Assembly: GCA_021828575.1 (NCBI GenBank)
Contig: JAJZEL010000162.1
Span: forward strand, 1 to 12,457
Reading direction: 5' to 3'
Length of the DNA stretch: 12,457 nt
Origin: Pseudomonadota bacterium
Lineage (GTDB): Bacteria; Pseudomonadota; Gammaproteobacteria; Burkholderiales; Ferrovaceae
The translations under genes and the position numbers were made by a program. The notes under the pieces are model-generated. The model was not told where the DNA came from and did no database searches. It worked only from the letters and a program-made list of their open reading frames with translations. The first letter of the stretch is position 1. Each line of letters starts with the position of its first letter. Positions 6,126 through 12,373 of the stretch are shown here, piece after piece.

Positions 6126-8948
6126 TTACACGGCATTCACTGCACGTCGAGGTACGCGTTGCAGCAAAAACTCCTCCAGCGCACTGGCCGTCATGGGCCT
6201 TGCAAACAAGTAGCCTTGTCCCATCAGGCATTCAGCCCGAAGCAAAAGAAGGCGCTGGGCTTCGGTTTCCACACCTTCAGCAACAACGGTCATGCCCAGC
6301 TGGTGGGCAATGCTGATGATGGTTTGCACCATGGCCGCATCTGCCGGATCGGATTCGCAATGCTGCACAAAGGAGCGATCCACTTTGAGGGTGTGTATGG
6401 GAAACCTGCGTAAATAGGCCAGGCTGGAATAGCCTGTCCCGAAATCATCCAATGCTATGGACACTCCCAGCGCGTGCAGCCCACGCAAAATCTCTTCCGA
6501 ATTTTCCGGGTCCATGAAAAGACTTTCCGTCAGCTCAACTTCTATCATGGACGGTTTGACATCATGACGCGTCAAGGCACGCCCGATCTTTCCCACAATG
6601 TCATTGCGTTGCGCAAAATCACGAGCTGACAAGTTGAAACTGATTTTCCCAGCCAGAACACCCTTCTTTTCCCACTGCTCCACCTGCCAGCACACCTGTT
6701 GAACCACCCATTCCCCCAGCAGCAGAATGAGATTGCTGCGCTCCGCAACCGGAATGAATTCCTGGGGAGAGACGATGCCGCGCACGGGATGATGCCATCT
6801 CATGAGGGCTTCGCAACCTGCCACCGTGCCATCATCCATACTCACGCGGGGTTGGTAATAAAGTTCCAGCTGTCCCTTATCGATGGCCGCACGAAGATCA
6901 TTTTCCAGCGACACCTGCTGGCGCATGCGGTCATCCAGTTCCCTGGAAAAAAATCGATAGCCATTGCGCCCCCCCTCCTTGGCCTGGTACATGGCCATAT
7001 CCGCGTGACGGAACAACGTGGAATAATCCTCGCCATCCTGCGGATAAATGCTGATACCAATGCTCGGTGTCACCATCAGCGTCTGGGAAGCCAGCGTGAT
7101 TTCCTCGGATACCAGCCTCACGATCTTTTCTGCCACTGCCGCTGCATCTTCAGGTCCTGTCACCTGATTCAGGAGCAGAATGAATTCGTCTCCACCAGCA
7201 CGGCACAGCGTGTCTTCTGCGCGCATGCAGTTTTTCAGTCGTTCGGCCATTTTCATGAGCAGCGCATCTCCTTCCTCATGGCCCATGGTGTCATTGATGG
7301 TTTTGAAATGATCCAAGTCCACGAACAGCAGGGCATAGTGCCCGCCATGCCTTTTGACCATGGCTTGCGCCTGCTTAACACGCTGCTGCAACTGGTTTCT
7401 GTTGGACAAGCCCGTCAGGGGATCATGCAACGCCAGGTACTCGATCTGTTCCAGCGAACGCTTCTTCTCCGAAATATCGCGAAACACCACCTGCAGCAGT
7501 TCCTCGCCGTTGCCGGCCTGCAATGATCTCAAAGTGGACTCCGCAGGAAATTCCGAGCCATCCTTCCTGATGTAAGAGGAATCATAGGTGCGCATGGAAG
7601 GATATATGAGCTGTCGTGCATAAATCAGGGTGCGGGTATGCTCGCAAGGCACTTCAGCCTCCGATGGCATGAGGACCGAGGTTTCATCATTCATGGTGGA
7701 TGGACAGCAGGAACGGTCCACATTCCAGAGAAACAGCTGGCTCATCTCTTCCGGCATGTAGCGAAGCAATCGGGAAGCCTCCAGGTTGGAGGAGATCACC
7801 TGCAAGGTCTGAGCATTGATCAGCAAGGCCCCCAATGGCATCTGCTCAAAAGTGGACTGAAACAGATTATGTTCATACGCCACTCGCCTGAGCAGTTCAC
7901 GCTGTTGACGGTCATCGTGAAACACCATCACAACCCCTGACTCTTCCCCCTTCTCTCCTCTTACGGGCGCCGTGGACACTTCAATAGGAATGCTTTCTCC
8001 GCGAGGTCCATGTAGCAGCATGTGACGACCAGGAATGCGTTCTTTTTCATCTGCCTCCGATTGAGACTGGTTCGGTAGGGAATCTCCCGTGATTTCTTCC
8101 GTGACGGGAAACACTCTGGACAGGGACTGTCCCAGGGCATCCCCGTTTTTCCAGCCCAGCAAACTTTCTGCCGTCCTGTTCACGTACTCCACCCGGCCGG
8201 CCTTGTCAGTACAAATGACAGCGTCGCCAATCGACTCGAAGGCTGCCCGTGCCCGCTCATCCGCACGCGCGCCCGCCTTGACCTGTTGATAAACAAGCCA
8301 AAACAACCAAAAAATAACAAAAGGTACCACTGCATTGAGAAACAGGATCAGGTAGGCTCGCGTCCTGACCCTGGGAGAAATGCGGGGCTGGTACATTTCC
8401 GCGATCTTTTCATGCAGTTTTTCACTCACATCCGAGCGCAGCGCAGTCAGTGTCAACTGCAAAGCCCTTCCATCGCTGACCACCCATTTATCTGCCTGGT
8501 AAATGGAATCCGGCCGCCTTGCATCCAGAAGCCGAACGGCCTGCTGGTAACGGCTTGCCAACTCACGGTGGGCTTTTCTCATTTCCTCGATGCTTGCGGA
8601 ATCCAGCCCCAGACTAATGGCCAGTTGCTTCGCCTCACCCAGGGCCACATCTTCCGCCTCTGCATGGTGCACGAATTCCTGATAGTGCTTCTGGAACAGG
8701 GTCTGATCCTGCATATCCAGCAGCATGTCTCTCCAATCGCCCATTTCGGAAGACAATTCCAGCTGCGCCGTACCAAACGCCCGCTCTGCGGCCAGTAGCT
8801 GCTCCATGTAGCCCCGCGCTTCGCTGCGCAAGTCGGCCATGGTATCCACGGCAAGATAGACGCGCATGGCGACACTGATCACGACAACGATCATGGCCGT
8901 TGCCAGCAGCAGTTGAATTCGCCTGGATCTGGATTCTGCCTCGCCCAT
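6126..8948 (-). CDS. Transmembrane PAS-PAS-GGDEF-EAL c-di-GMP turnover protein
   Basis: A 940-residue inner-membrane protein that both makes and degrades cyclic di-GMP. Order: TM1 (about 11-34), an all-helical periplasmic domain (about 35-195), TM2 (197-220), PAS (about 232-345), a second PAS-like domain (about 363-495), GGDEF (500-665) and EAL (676-925). Catalytic GGDEF is intact (585-589) with an RxxD inhibitory site (RAED, 576-579) five residues before it. The EAL domain keeps EALMR (713-717), FNLSARDF, ELTES, DDFGTGYSS (834-842), LKVDRSF, VAEGVE and QGYLFARP, so phosphodiesterase activity is plausible too. The periplasmic EMGDWRDMLLDMQD segment (68-81) resembles helical ligand domains of chemotaxis receptors. 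The ATG at 8948 has GGAGGCGGAG just upstream. The exported hydrolase gene follows immediately. Which activity dominates cannot be told from sequence. Confidence 0.95.
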   Translation of the reverse strand: MGEAESRSRRIQLLLATAMIVVVISVAMRVYLAVDTMADLRSEARGYMEQLLAAERAFGTAQLELSSEMGDWRDMLLDMQDQTLFQKHYQEFVHHAEAEDVALGEAKQLAISLGLDSASIEEMRKAHRELASRYQQAVRLLDARRPDSIYQADKWVVSDGRALQLTLTALRSDVSEKLHEKIAEMYQPRISPRVRTRAYLILFLNAVVPFVIFWLFWLVYQQVKAGARADERARAAFESIGDAVICTDKAGRVEYVNRTAESLLGWKNGDALGQSLSRVFPVTEEITGDSLPNQSQSEADEKERIPGRHMLLHGPRGESIPIEVSTAPVRGEKGEESGVVMVFHDDRQQRELLRRVAYEHNLFQSTFEQMPLGALLINAQTLQVISSNLEASRLLRYMPEEMSQLFLWNVDRSCCPSTMNDETSVLMPSEAEVPCEHTRTLIYARQLIYPSMRTYDSSYIRKDGSEFPAESTLRSLQAGNGEELLQVVFRDISEKKRSLEQIEYLALHDPLTGLSNRNQLQQRVKQAQAMVKRHGGHYALLFVDLDHFKTINDTMGHEEGDALLMKMAERLKNCMRAEDTLCRAGGDEFILLLNQVTGPEDAAAVAEKIVRLVSEEITLASQTLMVTPSIGISIYPQDGEDYSTLFRHADMAMYQAKEGGRNGYRFFSRELDDRMRQQVSLENDLRAAIDKGQLELYYQPRVSMDDGTVAGCEALMRWHHPVRGIVSPQEFIPVAERSNLILLLGEWVVQQVCWQVEQWEKKGVLAGKISFNLSARDFAQRNDIVGKIGRALTRHDVKPSMIEVELTESLFMDPENSEEILRGLHALGVSIALDDFGTGYSSLAYLRRFPIHTLKVDRSFVQHCESDPADAAMVQTIISIAHQLGMTVVAEGVETEAQRLLLLRAECLMGQGYLFARPMTASALEEFLLQRVPRRAVNAV

Positions 8949-9146
8949 CGCTCCGCCTCCCGGAACCCCTCCGACAGTTCGCCGGTCACTTCAGGGGCTG
9001 GTGACGGATACACAAGCCCGCTGTCCGGGCCAGATTAGCAAATTTTTTCGATCGAACACATGTCAACCCGTATGACTTAATCGTGCAACCGTAGCCCTAT
9101 AACAACATATTATTACAATACAATGAAATATGCTTAGATTTAAAAA
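8949..9146. promoter_or_regulatory. Leader/promoter region of the GGDEF-EAL gene
   Basis: A 198-bp non-coding gap between the small-membrane-protein operon and the GGDEF-EAL gene, AT-rich from about 9030 to 9146. On the minus strand a perfect TTGACA (9066-9061) is a possible -35 element, but no good -10 lies 16-19 bp further on; a TGCTAATCT extended -10-like sequence follows at too long a spacing (23 bp) to pair with it. A 10-bp palindrome TTCGATCGAA lies at 9047-9056. Two short inverted repeats are seen: GCCCG/CGGGC (9016-9030) and GTCAC/GTGAC (8985-9005). Neither is followed by a clear T-run, so I do not call a terminator. Confidence 0.3.
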
Positions 9147-9335
9147 TCACCTCGCCACCCAGGATGGCCAGAACCTGTACACCCCATACCAAGTGAGGAA
9201 CGCCACCCCCCACGAGGCCATTTTGGAGGCATCGGAATCAAAAATCAGCAAATCCATCTGCATGGCAACGGCAAACGTGGTGACATGCAGGGACACCAGC
9301 GAGGCCACAATGAATGGAATATTGAAAAGCTTCAT
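9147..9335 (-). CDS. 62-aa membrane protein, third gene of small-membrane-protein operon
   Basis: I do not recognise this 62-residue protein. It has a hydrophobic N-terminal segment (about 5-25, with His17), a short polar loop with acidic residues (28-38), a second hydrophobic, aromatic segment (40-57, including WYGVYRFW) and a basic end. That suggests two membrane spans, or a signal peptide followed by one span. GGGAGAGG lies one base before the ATG at 9335, a strong though close ribosome site. It begins 21 nt after the 36-aa gene and is probably its co-transcript. A 113-residue frame on the opposite strand covers the same DNA but lacks a ribosome site and looks compositionally random. Confidence 0.68.
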   Translation of the reverse strand: MKLFNIPFIVASLVSLHVTTFAVAMQMDLLIFDSDASKMASWGVAFLTWYGVYRFWPSWVAR

Positions 9336-9356
9336 ACCCTCTCCCCCACTTTCATC

Positions 9357-9467
9357 TCACCGCGTCCCGAGCCATCTATCGATGACCCCGAACCACACCA
9401 GCACAAAAAACAACCCTATACCCACCATGATGCCCAACCCGAATGACTGCGCCACCCCATCCATCAT
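9357..9467 (-). CDS. 36-aa single-span membrane miniprotein
   Basis: A very short gene below normal prediction cut-offs. It encodes 36 residues: a short N-terminus (MMDGVAQS), one glycine-rich hydrophobic span (about 9-29, with WFGVI at its end) and a basic tail (DRWLGTR). Its first ATG overlaps the stop of the 142-aa gene as ATGA, with GGAG eight bases upstream inside that gene, a classic coupled arrangement; a second ATG follows directly. The stop is 21 bp before the 62-aa gene. Size and topology recall accessory miniproteins of membrane complexes such as CydX or CcoQ-type subunits, but no sequence identity with those is claimed. Its reality rests on the coupling, the ribosome sites and the coherent hydrophobic profile. 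Confidence 0.6.
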   Translation of the reverse strand: MMDGVAQSFGLGIMVGIGLFFVLVWFGVIDRWLGTR

Positions 9468-9892
9468 TTAGTCTCCACCACCTTGCGGGCATAGGCGCCC
9501 GCAAGCACTTCGCTCAATATCCCGCCAAAATTGGCCGCTTCCACGGCCAGGATCACGCAGGGCCCCCAGTAGTGCAGATGCAACGAGTAAAAAAAATCCC
9601 CGGGAGGGTGGTCAACGAAATACAGCTTGAAGTAGCTGATGGAACGCACCACCAGAGGAGGAATGCAGGCGAGCCACTTGCCGCCCCGCTTCGCATACAC
9701 CTTCCCGACCAACATTCCGGAGAGAAAAGGCACCAGGAAGACATCCACCATCCAGGGAAAAGTGAAGGTGGCCATCCCCTTGAACACCTCGATCCTGACA
9801 CCGAGAACCCAATCCCCAAAAGCATTGAGAGCGATGCCCAGAAAGACGCCAAGGGTGCCACGCTGCTTGTTCGTTAATTTTGCAATCTTCAT
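9464..9892 (-). CDS. 142-aa integral membrane protein, first gene of small operon
   Basis: Unrecognised membrane protein. From the ATG at 9892 the 142 residues show hydrophobic stretches at about 12-32, 43-65, 74-92 and 105-130, giving three or four spans, separated by basic loops (VYAKRGGKW, 65-73). Notable polar residues near the membrane are DHPPGD (94-99), the HLHYWG motif (105-110) and Glu118 within the last span, which could bind a metal, heme or proton. Its stop overlaps the 36-aa gene (ATGA). The frame is open to an ATG at 9982, but that would run through the regulatory gap and into the MocR start; ATG 9901 is also possible. None has a clear ribosome site. Transcription is divergent from the MocR gene, which may control it. 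Confidence 0.72.
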   Translation of the reverse strand: MKIAKLTNKQRGTLGVFLGIALNAFGDWVLGVRIEVFKGMATFTFPWMVDVFLVPFLSGMLVGKVYAKRGGKWLACIPPLVVRSISYFKLYFVDHPPGDFFYSLHLHYWGPCVILAVEAANFGGILSEVLAGAYARKVVETK

Positions 9893-9975
9893 GGGACACA
9901 TGATAGAAGACAGTTTTCTGACAATACAGGTACAGTTTAAGGTAAAGTTTTCATACCTGTACCGGGAGTACGACC
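9893..9975. promoter_or_regulatory. Divergent promoter/operator between small operon and MocR gene
   Basis: This 83-bp gap holds overlapping repeats. A perfect inverted repeat, TACAGGTA (9925-9932) and TACCTGTA (9954-9961), has a 21-bp spacer. Inside it is a near-perfect direct repeat, GGTACAGTTT (9929-9938) and GGTAAAGTTT (9941-9950), 12 bp apart, roughly one helical turn. MocR-family regulators often bind repeated half-sites beside their own gene, so an autoregulatory operator is the natural reading (inference). The MocR ribosome site GGGAG lies just downstream. I could not place -35/-10 elements with confidence. Confidence 0.5.
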
Positions 9976-11379
9976 ATGACACTTGTCAGTCTCAACGCGC
10001 AGGACAGCAGCCCGCTGATCGACCAGATCGTGCGTGCACTACAGCGCCTCATGGAGGACAGGGCCCTGCGCGTCGGCGCTCGCCTGCCTTCCATTCGGGC
10101 ATTTGCCCACGACCACCATGTCAGCCGATTCACCGTCGTACAGGCCTATGACCGTCTTGTGGCCATGGGGTACCTGCAGTCCCGCCTGGGCTCCGGTTTT
10201 TATGTGGCTGCGCGTCCTTCCGCTCCCGTCTCCGAAGTGGCCTGGCAACCCGACCAGTCCATCGATGTGGTCTGGTTGTTGCGCACGACCCTGACGGAAC
10301 GGTCCACAAAGCCCATTCCTGGCGCCTGGTGGCTACCTGCCTCGTGGATGGAAGTGACCGGGCTCAGGAAAAGCCTGCGCCACCTGTCATCCAAACAGGG
10401 GGAGTTCCTGACAGCCTATGGCACACCGGGAGGGTATCTCCCCTTGCGCGAATTGCTCTGCAGCCGGCTCACCCGCCTAGGGGTTCCGGCCGAACCCGGT
10501 CAGATCGTTCTGACTTCAGGCGTCACCCACGCCACCGACCTGATCACGCGATTTTTCATCCGGGCTGGAGATGCCGTTCTGGTGGACGACCCGGGTTTCT
10601 TCATCCTGTTCGGCGGGCTCAAGTCCTTCGGGGCCAAATTGGTGGGCGTTCCCTGGAACAGGGATGGCCCGGATACTGAAACCATGGAATCCCTGATTCG
10701 CGAGCATCAGCCCCGACTTTTTTTCACGAATACCATCCTGCACAACCCGACGGGAAGTTCCATCAGCCAGGCGGTGGCCCACCGCATTCTTCAACTGGCA
10801 GAGAAATACGACATGATGGTGGTGGAAGATGACATCTATGGAGATTTCCACCCCGGAAATCCCACACGGCTGGCCACTCTGGATCAGCTAAAACGGGTGA
10901 TCTACGTGAGCAGTTTTTCCAAGAGCGTCTCAGCAGGGTTAAGAGTTGGTTATCTGGCCTGCCAGAAAGAACTGGCCACCCAACTGTGCGACGTCAAGCT
11001 GCTGACCAGTCTGACCACCTCTGAAATCAACGAACGCCTCATTTACCAACTGCTGGCCGAAGGGCATTACAGAAAGCATATGGACAAATTGCGAACACGC
11101 CTTCAGGGTGCCCGACAAAAAACCATTACCCGTCTGGAAGCTCTGGGCTACACAGTGCACGCGGAACCTGAAGGAGGCATGTTCCTCTGGGCCCGCCCCC
11201 AGACGCAGGATTCAGCTCCTTTGGCGCGTCTCGCTGCCCAGCAAGGCATCATGCTGTCGCCGGGTTACATGTTCAGACCCCATCAGGAAACCTCACCCTG
11301 GCTTCGATTCAATGCAGCCCACAGCGATGACGAAGCCATTTACCGGTTTCTGGAAAATGATCACCCTTCCCTGACTTGA
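9976..11379 (+). CDS. MocR/PdxR-type GntR regulator with aminotransferase domain
   Basis: Transcription regulator joining an N-terminal winged-helix DNA-binding domain (about 12-78, including LPSIRAFAHDHHVSRFTV) to a PLP-dependent fold-type-I aminotransferase-like domain (about 115-460), usually the effector sensor rather than an enzyme. PLP-site residues are present: HNPTG (Asn257), EDDIYGD (Asp285, Tyr288), SSFSKS (Lys316, the Schiff-base lysine) and the substrate-carboxylate arginine in LRFNAAHSD (Arg444). The 467-residue length is normal. The ATG at 9976 has GGGAG eight bases upstream. No vitamin B6, GABA or ectoine genes are beside it, so PdxR or GabR function is not implied. It is divergent from the small-membrane-protein operon and 17 bp upstream of tpm, both possible targets. 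Confidence 0.93.
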   Translation: MTLVSLNAQDSSPLIDQIVRALQRLMEDRALRVGARLPSIRAFAHDHHVSRFTVVQAYDRLVAMGYLQSRLGSGFYVAARPSAPVSEVAWQPDQSIDVVWLLRTTLTERSTKPIPGAWWLPASWMEVTGLRKSLRHLSSKQGEFLTAYGTPGGYLPLRELLCSRLTRLGVPAEPGQIVLTSGVTHATDLITRFFIRAGDAVLVDDPGFFILFGGLKSFGAKLVGVPWNRDGPDTETMESLIREHQPRLFFTNTILHNPTGSSISQAVAHRILQLAEKYDMMVVEDDIYGDFHPGNPTRLATLDQLKRVIYVSSFSKSVSAGLRVGYLACQKELATQLCDVKLLTSLTTSEINERLIYQLLAEGHYRKHMDKLRTRLQGARQKTITRLEALGYTVHAEPEGGMFLWARPQTQDSAPLARLAAQQGIMLSPGYMFRPHQETSPWLRFNAAHSDDEAIYRFLENDHPSLT

Positions 11380-11396
11380 TAAAGGAGCGTCCTCAC

Positions 11397-12050
11397 ATGG
11401 ACAAATCATTCTGGCTGGAACGCTGGGAACACAATGAGACCGGCTTCCACCAAAGCGAAGTCAATGAGTACCTGCACCGCCACTGGCCTGCCATTGCCCC
11501 TGCTGCGGGCCGGATATTCGTACCCTTGTGCGGCAAGAGTCTGGACATGGTCTGGTTGCGCCATCAGGGCCATTCTGTGGTTGGCGTGGAACTGAGCGAT
11601 AAGGCCGCCCAGGCATTTTTTCTGGAAAATCAAAAAAACCCCGTTCATGTCCAACTGCCCGGTTTTCAGTCCTTCAGTGCAGAAGGCATCGAGATCCTGT
11701 GCGGTGATTTTTTCGAACTCCGAAAAAGTCATCTCGAGAATGTGACGGCCGCCTATGACCGCGCCGCCCTGGTGGCCATGCCACCGGAAATGCGCGATGC
11801 CTACGCTCGGCACATGGCCACCCTGATGGCCGATGGGACACGCCTCCTTTTGGTGACTTTCGACTACGACAGCACCAAAATGACAGGACCTCCCTTCGCC
11901 GTTTCCCCTGATGAAGTGCAACGGCTGTTCAGTCCAGCGGGCCAGGTACACCATCTGGAATCACGAAACGCCATGTCGGACAACCCGCGTTTCCGCGAAC
12001 GCGGGGCCAGCCGCATCGAAGAACATGCGTTCCTGATCATCTTTGGATAG
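11397..12050 (+). CDS. tpm: Thiopurine S-methyltransferase homologue
   Basis: SAM-dependent methyltransferase of the TPMT family. Bacterial members methylate thiopurines and, in several species, selenium or tellurium oxyanions to volatile forms, which can give tellurite or selenite tolerance. The 217 residues equal the usual bacterial length. Family landmarks: N-terminal FWLERWEHNETGFHQ (5-19), SAM-binding FVPLCGKSLDM (41-51), VVGVELS (61-67), DRAALVAMPP (121-130) and GPPFAV (164-169). ATG 11397 is chosen because the family starts near this point and AAGGAG lies about nine bases upstream; an upstream in-frame TTG at 11376 is less likely. It follows the MocR gene by 17 bp, so it is probably co-transcribed with it. 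Confidence 0.93.
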   Translation: MDKSFWLERWEHNETGFHQSEVNEYLHRHWPAIAPAAGRIFVPLCGKSLDMVWLRHQGHSVVGVELSDKAAQAFFLENQKNPVHVQLPGFQSFSAEGIEILCGDFFELRKSHLENVTAAYDRAALVAMPPEMRDAYARHMATLMADGTRLLLVTFDYDSTKMTGPPFAVSPDEVQRLFSPAGQVHHLESRNAMSDNPRFRERGASRIEEHAFLIIFG

Positions 12051-12061
12051 GTACCGCACCT

Positions 12062-12108
12062 AAAGTCCTACTTGGACAAAACACACAGTTATACCAAAAT
12101 AGGACTTT
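12062..12108 (+). promoter_or_regulatory. mazEF promoter with 9-bp inverted-repeat operator
   Basis: A perfect inverted repeat, AAAGTCCTA (12062-12070) and TAGGACTTT (12100-12108), flanks a possible sigma-70 promoter: TTGGAC (12072-12077), a 17-bp spacer and CAAAAT (12095-12100; four of six matches to consensus). The arms border the -35 and touch the -10 element, as expected for repression by the antitoxin or toxin-antitoxin complex. Half-sites are 38 bp apart centre to centre, compatible with two dimers bound side by side. Promoter assignment is less certain than the repeat itself. Confidence 0.55.
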
Positions 12109-12127
12109 TGATGGCCAGGAGGCTACG

Positions 12128-12373
12128 ATGCTTCAGACCCTACGTAAAGCCGGTGGCTCGCTCGTGATAACGGTTCCCAAGGCTTTTATTGACCAGAATG
12201 GCCTGGGCGACGGCTCTCAGGTTGAACTCCACCTCTTTGGCAAGAAGATGACCGTCGAGGCCCCGACTCGCCCGCGCTACAAGCTGGCTGACCTGATGGC
12301 CGAAATGCCGCAGGGGCTACCGCGCGTGGAAGGCTGGGATGAATTGCCCTCGGTCGGCCTGGAGAAGGGCTAA
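12128..12373 (+). CDS. mazE: MazE-like antitoxin (AbrB/SpoVT fold)
   Basis: Labile antitoxin that binds and neutralises the endoribonuclease encoded next to it and normally represses the shared promoter. The 81 residues comprise an N-terminal swapped-hairpin DNA-binding domain (about 3-46; GGSLVITVPKAFID and the GSQVELHL strand) and an acidic, flexible C-terminal tail (50-81; LADLMAEM, then EGWDELPSVG), which resembles the toxin-binding region of MazE. AGGAGG sits five bases before the ATG at 12128. Its stop TAA shares one base with the toxin start codon, so the pair is translationally coupled. A 9-bp inverted repeat upstream is the likely operator. Confidence 0.87.
   Translation: MLQTLRKAGGSLVITVPKAFIDQNGLGDGSQVELHLFGKKMTVEAPTRPRYKLADLMAEMPQGLPRVEGWDELPSVGLEKG

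Noticed and set aside
6699..7526. 275-codon open frame on the plus strand
   Set aside because: Antisense to the conserved GGDEF-EAL domains of the 940-aa gene; the sequence is a by-product of its codon bias.
9016..9030. GCCCG/CGGGC hairpin as a rho-independent terminator for the small operon
   Set aside because: Only five base pairs, no following T-run on the minus strand, and over 100 bp from the last stop codon.
8949..9066. Cyclic-di-GMP riboswitch in the GGDEF-EAL leader
   Set aside because: I find no segment resembling the conserved GEMM core; only two weak unrelated hairpins are present.
9130..9471. 113-codon open frame on the plus strand opposite the small membrane genes
   Set aside because: No ribosome site and low-complexity polar composition, whereas the minus strand has coupled starts, ribosome sites and coherent hydrophobic proteins.
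12062..12108. The mazEF inverted repeat as a terminator for tpm
   Set aside because: The 29-nt spacer and lack of a U-tract after the second arm make it a poor terminator; an operator fits better.
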